This document shows, in pieces, positions 1 through 9,458 of a stretch of DNA of 46,596 nt. The position numbers and the translations under genes were made by a program. This stretch comes from Succinivibrionaceae bacterium (GTDB lineage: Bacteria; Pseudomonadota; Gammaproteobacteria; Enterobacterales; Succinivibrionaceae), in NCBI GenBank assembly GCA_019420905.1, contig JAHZGH010000015.1, positions 1 through 46,596 on the forward strand, read 5' to 3'. The notes beneath the pieces were generated by a model. That model had not been told where the DNA came from, made no database searches, and saw nothing but the letters and a program-made list of their open reading frames with translations. Numbering within the stretch: position 1 is the stretch's first letter; the number at the start of each line of letters is the position of its first letter.

Positions 1-2
1 CT

Positions 3-116
3 ATGTTTTCTATCTGCAATGGTCCAATGACTTTGGGAGATTCTATGCAGAATGCGTCCAAGCTTATAGAGACATCGGCAGAGAATGCTGTAAGAGCTTA
101 TTTAATCAATAGTTAA
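3..116 (+). CDS. Glycerate kinase, C-terminal end (cut by window start)
   Basis: The frame is open from the window edge to a TAA at 114-116. The last 37 residues contain FSICNGPMTLGDSMQNA followed by ETSAENAVRAY. This matches the usual end of GarK/GlxK-family glycerate 2-kinases (a VFSI..GPM.L..SM.NA..LI..TAEN pattern). The family phosphorylates D-glycerate, the product of glycolate, glucarate and galactarate breakdown, to phosphoglycerate. The stop lies 17 bases before the proposed start of cdaR, and this pairing is common because CdaR-type proteins control glycerate/diacid genes. The rest of the gene lies outside the window, so catalytic residues cannot be checked. A second glycerate kinase begins at the other end of the window. 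Confidence 0.72.
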   Translation: MFSICNGPMTLGDSMQNASKLIETSAENAVRAYLINS

Positions 117-120
117 TAAT

Positions 121-136
121 AGGAGCTGTTAAAATT
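121..136 (+). promoter_or_regulatory. Shine-Dalgarno and AUU start of cdaR
   Basis: AGGAG at 121-125 is followed by eight bases and ATT at 134. It is the only well-placed ribosome binding site for the cdaR frame, and no standard start codon lies in reach. AUU starts are known for infC and pcnB of E. coli. Confidence 0.6.
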
Positions 137-1252
137 CTTCTTTCAAGAGAAATTGCGAATCAGATTGTAAAACGCTCGATGGAGATTATTTTTCATAATG
201 TGAATGTAATTCTCCCTAATGGCGAGATTTTTGCATCGGGCGATAAATCTAGAATTGGAAAAATTCATGAGGCAGGCCGAAAGGCCGCCTTAGAAAAGAA
301 AAGAGTTAATATTTATCCTGAGGATGCTAATCTTTTTAAAGGGGTTGCGCCTGGAATTAATCAACCAATAATTGTTGACGATGAAGTTCAATTGGTTTTA
401 GGTGTTACAGGAAATCCCAATGAGATTGTTAGATATGCAGAATTAGCTTTTCTTACTGCAGAATTGCTTATAAATCAAGCTATTAGTAATGATAATAGTA
501 ATCGTAGGACTATTTTGCAAGATTTGGAGTTTGCCTCTATTGTTTTTGATCCGGAAAATAATCCTATTGATGCGCAAAAAGAAAAGTATCTTTCTTCTTA
601 TTTAACTTTGCCAAAGTTTATTTATTTGATTGTTTTAGAGAAAAAAACAGAATATCAGGAGGTAGCTTACGAAATAGTTTCACAAATAAAAAAACTTCCA
701 TTTGCTTCAGATATTATTATATTATCATCAAATATTTTTATGATATTAAATGAGTCTTTAAGCGATTTTGAGCATCAGCAGGAAGTCATAATAAAAGCTA
801 GCTTAGCCTATAAAATACATATTAAAGTTGGGCAATTTCAGAAAATTAGCTTAAATGTACATAATTTCAGTATATTAGCTTCAATTGTTAGGTCTGGAGT
901 AAAATTTCTTAATAAAGTTTTTATTGAAAAAGAAGAAAATTATTTTTTGACATTTAATTTAGATGATGTTTCATATTTATTGAATGTATTTTTAAATAAC
1001 AGTTTAGATTTTGAATTATTTAATTCATTAAAATTGCTTGTTTATTCTAGTTCTCAAGCAAACAAGCTTGTAGAGACAATTAAAACTTATATTGAAGAAA
1101 ATCAAGAAGTATCTAAAACAGCAGAACGTTTGCAGATCCATCGTAACACAGTACAAAAACGCTTTGAATCAATAAAATCTTTGTGCGGATTAGACCCTAC
1201 TAAATTTAAAGATTTAATGATTTTATATATGCTGTTGTGTGTTGATAAATAG
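134..1252 (+). CDS. cdaR: CdaR-family sugar-diacid / glycerate regulator with AUU start
   Basis: This is a transcriptional activator of the CdaR/PucR family. It has an N-terminal sugar-diacid recognition domain (about residues 1-135; IASGDKSRIGKIHE-like core reads ASGDKSRIGKIHEAGR), a degenerate middle region and a C-terminal PucR-type helix-turn-helix (KTAERLQIHRNTVQKRF, about residues 335-355). The first in-frame ATG (179) has no Shine-Dalgarno and would cut off the family's opening helix. Upstream the frame stays open and encodes LLSREIANQIVKRS, just like the family N-terminus. No ATG, GTG, TTG or CTG occurs between the upstream stop (110) and 179. A strong AGGAG (121-125) lies 8 bases before ATT at 134, so I propose an AUU start and 372 residues, a normal length. 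It probably regulates the adjoining glycerate kinase. Confidence 0.82.
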   Translation: MLLSREIANQIVKRSMEIIFHNVNVILPNGEIFASGDKSRIGKIHEAGRKAALEKKRVNIYPEDANLFKGVAPGINQPIIVDDEVQLVLGVTGNPNEIVRYAELAFLTAELLINQAISNDNSNRRTILQDLEFASIVFDPENNPIDAQKEKYLSSYLTLPKFIYLIVLEKKTEYQEVAYEIVSQIKKLPFASDIIILSSNIFMILNESLSDFEHQQEVIIKASLAYKIHIKVGQFQKISLNVHNFSILASIVRSGVKFLNKVFIEKEENYFLTFNLDDVSYLLNVFLNNSLDFELFNSLKLLVYSSSQANKLVETIKTYIEENQEVSKTAERLQIHRNTVQKRFESIKSLCGLDPTKFKDLMILYMLLCVDK

Positions 1253-1289
1253 TGTGCTTAGTTTGAAGCTTAAGCGATCTGCGTATATA

Positions 1290-1326
1290 AGCGACCGTAT
1301 CTTTATTTTTAGGTATACGGCCGCTG
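1290..1326. terminator. Imperfect hairpin between convergent cdaR and methyltransferase genes
   Basis: The arms GCGACCGTAT (1291-1300) and ATACGGCCGC (1315-1324) pair except for one A/C mismatch, around a T-rich loop. It lies in the 90-base gap between two convergent genes, where a shared terminator is expected. There is no clear T-run on either side, so its function is uncertain. Confidence 0.35.
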
Positions 1327-1342
1327 TAGTGGTGCTTATTTA

Positions 1343-2470
1343 TTAGGCATCAGCCCAAACTTCATGAGCAATCTCATTTACTAAGCGGATCTTAGCCCAT
1401 TGCTCTTCCTGAGTTAAGACATTTCCTTCCTCGGTTGATGAGAAACCGCATTGAGTAGACAAGCATAATTGGTTTAGAGGAACATACTCAGAGGCTTCAC
1501 GGATACGTTCTTTAACTAAATTCTTATCCTCAAGATCTGGGAATTTTGAGGTAATTAAGCCTAAAACTACGGTTTGATCTTTGATAAAGCGCAAAGGCTT
1601 GAAGTCGCCGGCTCTGTCAGAATCATACTCAAGGAAGAAAGCATCAATTTTGCAGCTGCCGAATAATAATTCCGCAACGCTTTCATAGCCGCCGGAGCTA
1701 AACCAGGTTGAACGGAAGTTTCCTCTGCAGATATGCATGCTTAAGGTCATGTCTTCCGGCAAGGCTTCACGAATAGTATTGATAACCTTTACATACTGCT
1801 CTTGAGTATATTTTAAATCACGGCCATAGCTTGAGTAGAGTGCAGATTTTTCTTCAGAGCAGAACTCGCCCCAGGAGGTGTCGTCAATCTGAAGATAGCG
1901 CAGACCTAAATCGTAGAAGGTTTTAGCAGCATCAATCCAGGCATTAGCAATATCGGAGAACAATAATTTGTCATTATTCTTATACAGATCGATAGGCTCA
2001 TAATCCTTATTGCGGATTACGCAGATCTGATAAAGCATGGAAGGTGACGGTATAGTAAATTTAATTTTTTTAGCATCACCTACGATCTTAATCAATCTCT
2101 TTAAAGCATCAACAAAAGGGTGGGTATTGCTAAAGCCAATTTTGCCTGCAATTTTTACGGTTTCGGCTTTAGGCTGGACGCCTTCAAAATGAGTAGACCA
2201 ATTTTTAGCACTGATATGTTCAATACCGTCTAAAGCAGCAAGGAAATCTAAGTGCCAGTAAGCACGGCGAAATTCACCGTCAGTTACAGCTTTAAGGCCA
2301 TTTTCTTCTTCAAGCTTTACAAGCTTGGCAATTTCTTCATCTTCAATTAAGGTTAAAGCTTCTTTAGAGATTAAATTCTTAAAATACATATTGCGAGCAG
2401 ATGCAATTTTTTCTGGGCGTAAAAAAGAACCTACATGATCAGCTCTGTATGGAGGGAATAATTTTGACAT
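1343..2470 (-). CDS. MetE C-terminal-like (YxjG/YxjH-type) cobalamin-independent methyltransferase
   Basis: A 375-residue protein of the UROD/MetE-C barrel superfamily, resembling the single-domain YxjG/YxjH proteins of Bacillus rather than full-length MetE (about 750 residues). The N-terminus RADHVGSFLRP and the block VTDGEFRRAYWHLDF are family marks. The likely zinc ligands are present: His and Cys in MHICRGNF (near 245-247), Glu in FFLEYDSD (near 281) and Cys in STQCGFSST (near 341). It should transfer a methyl group to homocysteine or a similar thiol in the cytoplasm; the methyl donor cannot be read from the sequence. The start is ATG with GGAG eleven bases upstream. It is transcribed alone or after the exporter gene upstream. 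No SAM riboswitch or MetJ box is evident. Confidence 0.82.
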   Translation of the reverse strand: MSKLFPPYRADHVGSFLRPEKIASARNMYFKNLISKEALTLIEDEEIAKLVKLEEENGLKAVTDGEFRRAYWHLDFLAALDGIEHISAKNWSTHFEGVQPKAETVKIAGKIGFSNTHPFVDALKRLIKIVGDAKKIKFTIPSPSMLYQICVIRNKDYEPIDLYKNNDKLLFSDIANAWIDAAKTFYDLGLRYLQIDDTSWGEFCSEEKSALYSSYGRDLKYTQEQYVKVINTIREALPEDMTLSMHICRGNFRSTWFSSGGYESVAELLFGSCKIDAFFLEYDSDRAGDFKPLRFIKDQTVVLGLITSKFPDLEDKNLVKERIREASEYVPLNQLCLSTQCGFSSTEEGNVLTQEEQWAKIRLVNEIAHEVWADA

Positions 2471-2516
2471 CTTATACTCCGTATTTGTGTAAACGTATTC
2501 ATAATTACGGTTTTTG

Positions 2517-2525
2517 ATATTAGCA
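2517..2525 (-). promoter_or_regulatory. Candidate extended -10 for the methyltransferase gene
   Basis: On the minus strand this reads TGCTAATAT, an extended -10 (TGnTAATAT), about 45 bases before the ATG. No convincing -35 is seen, which an extended -10 can tolerate. Confidence 0.33.
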
Positions 2526-2651
2526 TTAAAAGAAAAATTTTTAAGAGTAAATTGAGAATTGCACTTAAATTGTTCAATTAACAGAAGATTTATGGATATT
2601 TAGATAAATAAATTAAAAGCTTTGGGAAATTTGGAATAGGGGGAAAGCTGC

Positions 2652-2673
2652 AGCCCTCAAAAGAGGGCTTTTT
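2652..2673. terminator. Stem-loop downstream of the exporter gene
   Basis: AGCCCTC (2652-2658), loop AAAA and GAGGGCT (2663-2669) form a perfect 7-bp stem. The T-run (2669-2673) follows it on the plus strand, although the neighbouring genes lie on the minus strand. It may end the LeuE-like transcript or block antisense reading. The call rests on the stem and position only. Confidence 0.45.
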
Positions 2674-2691
2674 AAAAATTAAAATGGAGAT

Positions 2692-3348
2692 TTATGCATC
2701 CATTACAAGTTTAGCTGCAAACAGGATAAAAACAGAACCTGTTAAGCGATTTCCTAATTTGCCGATAAAAGGCTTTGTTTGAATCCATTTGACAATAGCG
2801 CGCCCGCCTAAGATTAAGCATAAGAGATAGGAAAAACTGAAAAATTGCAGTATAGAGGCTAAGATTAGATAGCAAAGTCCAGTATGTCCGTAGCTGTTAT
2901 CAATAAATTGTACAAAAAAAGCCATAAAGAAAAGAATAGCTTTTGGATTAGTTAAGCTTAAAAGCATAGCTGTTCTGAAGGCTTTTACTTTTTGCTTATC
3001 TTCAAGCTTTTTTTGAGGATTAGCCTTATTTGCTGTTTTTTTGCTTTTTAGTGTTTCTAAAATTATTTTTATGCCTAAATAACAAAGATATGTTGCACCT
3101 AAAGCTTTTAGAATAAAAAATAATTCAGGATTAGCCTTGATTAATGATGCGACACCTAAGAAAGATGCTGTTATTAAAAGCGTATCACCGCAGCCTACAG
3201 CAGCCATAGCTCTGAAAGCAGGGGCCATTCCGTAGCGAATGCTGGTATTTAGAACATATAGACTATTGGGGCCAGGGCATAAGATGATTAAAAAAGCTCC
3301 TAGCATATAGGCATAAATATTAGTAATTCCAAGATCTGCAAATAACAT
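2692..3348 (-). CDS. LysE/RhtB-family amino-acid exporter, LeuE-like
   Basis: An inner-membrane exporter of 218 residues. Its start LFADLGITNIYAYMLGAF, the motif CPGPNSLYVLNTSIRYG and the segment LSLTNPKAILFFMAFFVQF follow E. coli LeuE closely over the whole length. Five to six hydrophobic segments are visible. LeuE exports leucine and other hydrophobic amino acids using the proton gradient; the substrate here is inferred. I chose the ATG at 3346-3348 because GAGG stands just upstream, and a TTG further up would have no Shine-Dalgarno. The gene follows recD on the same strand after a 56-base gap, so it may be read through from recCBD. A methyltransferase gene lies downstream, but no functional link is shown. 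Confidence 0.82.
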   Translation of the reverse strand: MLFADLGITNIYAYMLGAFLIILCPGPNSLYVLNTSIRYGMAPAFRAMAAVGCGDTLLITASFLGVASLIKANPELFFILKALGATYLCYLGIKIILETLKSKKTANKANPQKKLEDKQKVKAFRTAMLLSLTNPKAILFFMAFFVQFIDNSYGHTGLCYLILASILQFFSFSYLLCLILGGRAIVKWIQTKPFIGKLGNRLTGSVFILFAAKLVMDA

Positions 3349-3404
3349 TTTATTCCTCAAAAAAGATGTTTTAGCTTAGCAGAAATTTATGGCTATCTTT
3401 GAAT

Positions 3405-5417
3405 TTATTGCTTAAGTCTTAATCCAAGACCGCCTGAGCGTTTAATTCTGCGCTGACAGGCAATTTTGAAAATAGCTTCACTGCAGTAAAGCTTAACTTT
3501 ATTGCGAGCTCTGGTAATAGCAGTATACATAAGTTCTTTTGTCAGCACAGGATTGTCAACTAAAGATGCAACTAAAGCAATAGTATCATATTCACTGCCT
3601 TGAGATTTATGTACTGTCATTGCAAAGCCTAAGTCATAGCTGTTTAAAAAGATAGGGTTTATTATGCGTGCATTACTTGCATTAGATCCTTCAAAGAAGA
3701 TCCGCAGGGCATTATTTTGTTCTTTACATGGAGCGCAAAAGCCGACATCACCATTGGCAAGCTCTAAGGCCTGATTATTTTGTGTAATCATGATGACTTG
3801 TCCGGTAAAAAACTTATCACTTTCATTACGTTTTCTTTTGTAGATTCTATAAAAAACCTGATCGGCTATTAAGTCATTTAAAATATTCTGGCCTAATTCT
3901 CCGTTACGGTTTGAGCAGAGGATTCTAAAAGTATTTAATTGCTTAAATATTTCATGAGCTGCAATGGAATCAAGTCCTTCGGTACCATCTTTAGTTTTAT
4001 TTTTAAGTTCATTTATAAAACCTATGAAGCCTCCATTTACATCTGTCAGGCATTCATTGGCAAGCTTTTGAGCACTATCGAAATTTTTATACCAGGTAAT
4101 GACCTCTCCTTGAGAAGAGCTTATCTTATCTTTATTAAATAAAGTACATATATTTGGCCAGGCAGAAGAAGTTTTATTCTTCAAGAGCTTTTCATATTGC
4201 TCAAGAAAATCATCAGAATTTATAAGCTTAGCAAGCTCACTGATTTTTTCGTTACAGCGATAGCCTATTTTAAGCTCGGTAAAGAATGAATGCTTAGAGG
4301 AAATAGCATAATTGCTGATTTCAGCTAAAACAGCTCCAGCTTCAACGGAGCTTAATTGGTTGCGATCTCCTAATAGAATAATGCGGCAGTTTTCTGGGAG
4401 AGCTTTAACTAGATGATGGAATAGGGACAGATCAAGCATGGAAACTTCATCGACTAATACTACATCATACGGAAGCTTATTATGTTCGTTATATTTGGGA
4501 ATAACCCTGTGAGGAATAATTTTAAGAAGATTGTGAACTGTAGTCGTTTCCTCAGGTAAAGAAGCTATGAGATCTGCAGCTTCACAAAAAGGGGCGATTT
4601 TCTTTAAGTTATCCAAAAATTGCGGCTTGCTTAAAAAGAAGTTTTTCTGTGAAACAATGGATTCATGCAGGCGAGCTGCGGCTTTGCCAGTAGGTGCCGA
4701 GAGAGCTATTTTTAGCTGTGGATTTTGGGCTAGTAATAAGATCAAAAGCTTGGTTACAGTTGTGGTTTTGCCTGTACCAGGTCCTCCTGAAATTACAGAG
4801 AATTTATTTAGATATGACTGCTTTACTGCAATTTTCTGATAATTAGGCATATTGCCGTTATCATCATAAAATAGAAGATCAAGGTTAGTATCTAAGTTAT
4901 TATCAGGTTCAGCTTGCGTAATTGAGTTTTTTATAAAAGAAGCCGCCTCATTTTCGTAATCAAAATAGCGATGAAAGTAAAGCCTCTTGAGCTTTTCATC
5001 AAATACTAAAGGCGTATCTAGTAGATTTTCCTCTTCGCTTATGTAAGGAGCAAATTCCGAGAGATTTTCGGAGATTATTTCTGCAAGTGTGAAGCTTTCG
5101 CGTTTATTAGCTTTTTTCTTAAGAATTTTCTGTGCATATTCAATAAAGAGATCTCCATTTAAGCTTTTTAGGCTGCTTTTGTCTTGCGAGGAGGCAAAAG
5201 CTGTCTTTAAAAAACTTAAAATAGAGGCTTTTTTGCTTGCAATTCTTTCGTCAAGATTTAAGCATACATCGGCACATTGCTCTAATCTGAAATTCAGCAT
5301 AATTACTATTAATGAGGCAAAGTCACTTTGGCAAAAGCGCAAAGCTAGAGCATAGGACAGAGGAGATACTAAGCTTGATTCATGAGCAGTTTTTAAAAAT
5401 TCAGAAATCTTATTCAT
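3405..5417 (-). CDS. recD: Exodeoxyribonuclease V alpha subunit RecD
   Basis: The 5'-3' helicase subunit of RecBCD, 670 residues (E. coli 608). It contains Walker A GGPGTGKTTT (near 212), Walker B VDEVSMLDLSL (near 322), LLGDRNQLSSVEAGA, the SF1B motif AMTVHKSQGSEYD (near 602) and YTAITRAR at the C-terminus. The start ATG (5415-5417) follows the recB stop TAG by one base and uses GAGG inside the end of recB, so it is translationally coupled. RecD is the fast motor on the 5' strand and is needed for nuclease activity and Chi regulation. An insertion-like stretch of about 90 residues (roughly 415-505) between helicase motifs accounts for the extra length. Confidence 0.96.
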   Translation of the reverse strand: MNKISEFLKTAHESSLVSPLSYALALRFCQSDFASLIVIMLNFRLEQCADVCLNLDERIASKKASILSFLKTAFASSQDKSSLKSLNGDLFIEYAQKILKKKANKRESFTLAEIISENLSEFAPYISEEENLLDTPLVFDEKLKRLYFHRYFDYENEAASFIKNSITQAEPDNNLDTNLDLLFYDDNGNMPNYQKIAVKQSYLNKFSVISGGPGTGKTTTVTKLLILLLAQNPQLKIALSAPTGKAAARLHESIVSQKNFFLSKPQFLDNLKKIAPFCEAADLIASLPEETTTVHNLLKIIPHRVIPKYNEHNKLPYDVVLVDEVSMLDLSLFHHLVKALPENCRIILLGDRNQLSSVEAGAVLAEISNYAISSKHSFFTELKIGYRCNEKISELAKLINSDDFLEQYEKLLKNKTSSAWPNICTLFNKDKISSSQGEVITWYKNFDSAQKLANECLTDVNGGFIGFINELKNKTKDGTEGLDSIAAHEIFKQLNTFRILCSNRNGELGQNILNDLIADQVFYRIYKRKRNESDKFFTGQVIMITQNNQALELANGDVGFCAPCKEQNNALRIFFEGSNASNARIINPIFLNSYDLGFAMTVHKSQGSEYDTIALVASLVDNPVLTKELMYTAITRARNKVKLYCSEAIFKIACQRRIKRSGGLGLRLKQ

Positions 5418-5418
5418 G

Positions 5419-8400
5419 CTAATCCTCACACAGCAATTTTTCAAAGGCATCAACTGTAGCAGCTGAAGGTCTGGTTGCAAACATGCCTAAATCTTGATTT
5501 TCATATAAGCCGCGCAGATAGAGATAGATTACGCCGCCGAAATGCTGTTCATAGCTGTATTTAGCTTTAAGGCGCGATCTTAAAAAGCGCTGCAGAGCAA
5601 CAGAATAGATAAGATACTGCATGTCATAGCGGTGATAGGGGCTGAAGACATTCTCAGAGATTGTTTTTGCTGAATAGCACTCTGGACGGTTTCCTAGGTA
5701 ATTTGATTTATAGTCAATCACATAAAAACGATTCTGATAGCAGAAAACTAAGTCTATAGAGCCAGTTATATAGCCTATAAGACGTGTCGCTTTTTTATTG
5801 TCTGCTAAAATCATGCTTTGATAGTCAGCTTTTTCAAGCTTGGCGTTTTCAAGGCACATTAAATTTAAATCGTTATAGGTATGCAGAGAGTTTATAGGAA
5901 TTAAGAATTCCATTTCCGGAATATATTGTCCCTTATGTAAAGAAGACAGCGAGAAATTTTGCTTTGAGTGAACAGCTGCTTTTAAATTGGCTTTAACGAT
6001 ATTGCACAGCCATAAGCTTAAATTATGCTGCTGTAAATTAAGCAGCGCAGCTTTATCATCGCACAGCTTCCAATTTGCAGTAACAGCTCGATAATCATTA
6101 TTTAAGCATTCTAAAACAAAGTTTCTGCGGTAATCATCATTTAAGCTTTGCTCAAAGGCGCAGTTCTGCAGCATCTCATGTAAGAAGGAGCCTGCTGAGG
6201 TGCCTTTAGGAAAGACAAAGCGCTTGTCCTTATCAAAGGCTTCATCATAGACTTCATTTTCAAAATTATCTTTAGGATCGTGTCCATACAAACCTGAGAC
6301 AATATCTGAATAGGATGAAATAATAAAATCGTATTTGATTTTATCGTTAAGCCTTGACGGAGCTATTTCGGTATTAGATTCAGCTTCTTCATTATCAGAT
6401 AAAGCTGTATCGCTGAATTCTCTGTGAGTAATATCTTCAAATAAAGGAATTTCCTGATCATTGAGACGATATTTTGCAGACAGCAGCTTGCCCTGAGGAG
6501 AAGCGTCTTCAACAAGCCTGTTTAGGCTTTTGCAATTATCTGCAGTCTTTTCCTTATCTGAGCTTAAATAAATAAAGTTTGCTGCTGCTGCACGGGTAAG
6601 CGCTACATATAAAAGACGCACGTCCTCCTGCATTTCGGCTTTATTGATGATTTCATCGGCATTATCTAATGAATAGCATCTGATTTGATTGTTTTCATCA
6701 TAATACACTGAACCGCTGTTATTGTTTTTCTTTTTAGTTTTACTTCCCCATAAAAAAGGCATAAAGACGATAGGGAATTCTAAGCCCTTAGATTTATGAA
6801 TGGTATAAACTTTGACCTGACGATTCTCCGATTCTAAGCGCTTTTGCGTAAGCTCAGAGGCGAGATTTTGCTGAATATCCTCATCTACTAATTGTCTGAA
6901 GCGCTGCATCTGCGCATTAGCACCATGAACCTCTGTATGAAGCTTTTGTACAATTTCAGCAATCTGCAGATAATTAGTCAGCTCTCGCTCACCGCCTTTT
7001 AAAGATAAAAAGGTTGAAAGCCCATGATGCAGCGGCGCTTTAAACCATTTTAAGAAAGCAGTCAAAAATCCCCAGCGCTCCCATAATTTAGCGCATTCCT
7101 GTAAAAGAGACACCTCCTTTTCAATTACCTCATCCTGAAAGCTTTGTATGAATTTCTGGGAGTCTTTTTTAAGCAGGGCTGAGCCTAAAAGCCTTAAAAT
7201 CTTATTGCGATTGAAGCAGTCTAGCATTGCTTCCATGAAATAGAAGATATTAATTGCTTCTTTTGAGGGACGGCTTTTACCAAAAAATTCCTCAGACTCA
7301 GTTTTTAATACAGAGGTTTTATCTGAATAGTAAACACAGGGAATATTGTATTGCTCCAAAGCCTTAGCTATAGCTTCGTATTCCTTAGAGTTAGCAACTA
7401 ATACGGTAATATCATCTGATTTAACGTTAGGTATATATTGATTAGCTGATAAGTGCAATTTCTCTTGAGGATCTGGGGTTAAGACACCATGCTTAAGACA
7501 CTGATAAATATCATATGCGGCAGACTGCGCTTGAACTTCAAGTGTTTTTTTGTCATTTTCAATAGTAAAAGTCTTAACAAAATTAGCGGCTTTAAATTGT
7601 CTGTCATCATCAAAGAAGAAAGCTTTTTTACCGCTTACGCCTAAAGCTTTAACAAAGCTTACGTCCTCAGGATTAGTGTCAAAAGGATTATCTTTCTGAC
7701 TGAAAATAGCATTGACGCCTTCAATCACATCAGGAGCTGAGCGGAAGTTTTTCTTTAAGGAATAAACGGCTATTTCAGGCTTGGCGATATTTTTGATGAG
7801 ATTTTTAGCCTTAATATAAGAATTAATATCCGCATTTCTAAAGGCATAAATTGATTGTTTAGGATCGCCTATGATGTAGCAGTAAGCTCCGAGCTGCGGA
7901 TTTGCTTTAATGGATTTTACGTAATTTTTCTCAAGATAGATATTGCTGAAAATATCCAGCTGTACTGGATCTGTATCCTGAAATTCATCGATAATTGCAA
8001 CGCGATAGCGGCGTCTTATTGCTTTGGCTAAATTTTCACCTTCAGTACCGTGTCTTAGAGCCTTAGCTAATTTATATAAAACCTCGTCATTTGAAATAAC
8101 CTGATCTTTAGTACATATTTCATCGGTTTTATCGATGATCATAAGGCTAATTAAGAGCATGACGAATTTTTTATATCGTGAGACACTATAAGCAAGCTCT
8201 AGATGCCTACTTAATTCTTGGGAATCTTGCTTGAATTTTGCAAATTCTGCCGTGTATTCTTTTTCACGTACTTTACATTTTTGATTTATAAAATTTTTTT
8301 GATTATGTAAAGCTGGAGCGCAGTCTGAAAAGGCCTTGGAGTAAAAGCTATCTAAGCTGTCAAAAAAATTACAGTTTTCTATAATTTTTTTGATATCAGT

Positions 8401-9456
8401 AAAAGGCTTTATATTTATTTTATTGTACTCAGTATTATTAAGTTTAATACCGTCGGATAAAAGCTCGCAGTCTTTATAGCTTGAAGCCCAGGCTTTAAGA
8501 AGCTCATAGGCTTCATCTTTATATTTAGGCTGACTTTCCTTTATATATGACAGCAGCAGCGACAATTTTTTCTCTAAGCTCTTATTTTTAGCTAAAAGCT
8601 GATTTAAAAGAGAGGGATTGAATATAAAAAGCTTTTTAGTCTCCTCTCCTAAATTAAGAGCATAGCCGTGCAGATTTACTAAGGGCTCCTTAAGCTTGCT
8701 GTTGCCTAAAATTCTGGCCTTTTTTAGCGCATAAATCATGCTTTCAAAATCTTTATCTTTAGGAGTACCGATAATGGACAATAGCAGCTGAGCGTCTTTA
8801 TTAGTATAAAAAAGCTTTCTGAAAACATAAGCGCAGGCTTTATGATATTGCTTGGAAATATCGTCGCTAAGATTAGTGCTGAAAGGTTCGCCAGATTCAA
8901 AGGCATAAATTTTATTTACAACACTGCTGCAGAAGGAGTGGATAGTCCGAATTGAGGCAGTGTCGATATTTCGTTCTGCTTTAATGAGAATTCGGGCTTT
9001 CTTTTTGCAGATAAGGCGAGCATTGTCAGAGAGATAATCTTCATCATCATAATTTTTTAAAGCCTTGTTTAAAAGCTCGCAGTCTTCCTGAGGCAAATAG
9101 CTGCCGATAAGATCGGAGAGCTGCTTTTCAGTAATTTCATTAGGTAAAAAGCTTTTTTGTATAGGGGCGGCGCTTAATTTTTCTAAGATAATTCTCAGTG
9201 TACGGATTTTATCGCGAATACGATCACGAAGCTCTGCTGTTGCAGAACGGGTAAAGGTAACAACCAGTATATTTTCAATATTTAAAGCTTCATTCAAAGC
9301 ACTTTTATCATTATCTCCAGTAGGTCCCAATAACAGTCTTAAGACCATATAAGTGATATTAAAGGTTTTTCCTGTACCGGCACTAGCCTCAATAATAGAT
9401 GAACGCCTTAATACGAAGTTTTTTACAACATCAAGATCGATTGTATTTTCAGTCAT
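5419..9456 (-). CDS. recB: Exodeoxyribonuclease V beta subunit RecB
   Basis: The 3'-5' SF1A helicase and nuclease subunit of RecBCD, 1345 residues (E. coli about 1180). Helicase motifs in order: Walker A EASAGTGKTFNITYMVLRL (near 18-36), IIDEFQDTDPVQLDIF (near 490), IGDPKQSIYAFRNADI (near 530), KNFRSAPDVI, YTIHKSKGLEFPIVF (near 887) and LLYVALTRAAA (near 951). The RecB-type nuclease core is intact: GSIDLVF (near 1234) and VIDYKSNYLG (near 1247) supply the Asp and Asp-Tyr-Lys residues. It starts two bases after the recC stop and ends one base before recD, so the three subunits form one transcript. It loads RecA after Chi recognition and also degrades foreign linear DNA. Unlike in E. coli, no ptrA lies between recC and recB. 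Confidence 0.97.
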   Translation of the reverse strand: MTENTIDLDVVKNFVLRRSSIIEASAGTGKTFNITYMVLRLLLGPTGDNDKSALNEALNIENILVVTFTRSATAELRDRIRDKIRTLRIILEKLSAAPIQKSFLPNEITEKQLSDLIGSYLPQEDCELLNKALKNYDDEDYLSDNARLICKKKARILIKAERNIDTASIRTIHSFCSSVVNKIYAFESGEPFSTNLSDDISKQYHKACAYVFRKLFYTNKDAQLLLSIIGTPKDKDFESMIYALKKARILGNSKLKEPLVNLHGYALNLGEETKKLFIFNPSLLNQLLAKNKSLEKKLSLLLSYIKESQPKYKDEAYELLKAWASSYKDCELLSDGIKLNNTEYNKINIKPFTDIKKIIENCNFFDSLDSFYSKAFSDCAPALHNQKNFINQKCKVREKEYTAEFAKFKQDSQELSRHLELAYSVSRYKKFVMLLISLMIIDKTDEICTKDQVISNDEVLYKLAKALRHGTEGENLAKAIRRRYRVAIIDEFQDTDPVQLDIFSNIYLEKNYVKSIKANPQLGAYCYIIGDPKQSIYAFRNADINSYIKAKNLIKNIAKPEIAVYSLKKNFRSAPDVIEGVNAIFSQKDNPFDTNPEDVSFVKALGVSGKKAFFFDDDRQFKAANFVKTFTIENDKKTLEVQAQSAAYDIYQCLKHGVLTPDPQEKLHLSANQYIPNVKSDDITVLVANSKEYEAIAKALEQYNIPCVYYSDKTSVLKTESEEFFGKSRPSKEAINIFYFMEAMLDCFNRNKILRLLGSALLKKDSQKFIQSFQDEVIEKEVSLLQECAKLWERWGFLTAFLKWFKAPLHHGLSTFLSLKGGERELTNYLQIAEIVQKLHTEVHGANAQMQRFRQLVDEDIQQNLASELTQKRLESENRQVKVYTIHKSKGLEFPIVFMPFLWGSKTKKKNNNSGSVYYDENNQIRCYSLDNADEIINKAEMQEDVRLLYVALTRAAAANFIYLSSDKEKTADNCKSLNRLVEDASPQGKLLSAKYRLNDQEIPLFEDITHREFSDTALSDNEEAESNTEIAPSRLNDKIKYDFIISSYSDIVSGLYGHDPKDNFENEVYDEAFDKDKRFVFPKGTSAGSFLHEMLQNCAFEQSLNDDYRRNFVLECLNNDYRAVTANWKLCDDKAALLNLQQHNLSLWLCNIVKANLKAAVHSKQNFSLSSLHKGQYIPEMEFLIPINSLHTYNDLNLMCLENAKLEKADYQSMILADNKKATRLIGYITGSIDLVFCYQNRFYVIDYKSNYLGNRPECYSAKTISENVFSPYHRYDMQYLIYSVALQRFLRSRLKAKYSYEQHFGGVIYLYLRGLYENQDLGMFATRPSAATVDAFEKLLCED

Positions 9457-9458
9457 AA

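Noticed and set aside
4567..4839. Short plus-strand frames inside recD and recB, and similar frames opposite other genes
   Set aside because: They lie opposite well-supported genes, lack ribosome sites and give low-complexity translations.
5418..5480. Longer recD start inside recB
   Set aside because: The extra residues are the recB end in another frame; the ATG at 5417 has GAGG and matches the family start.
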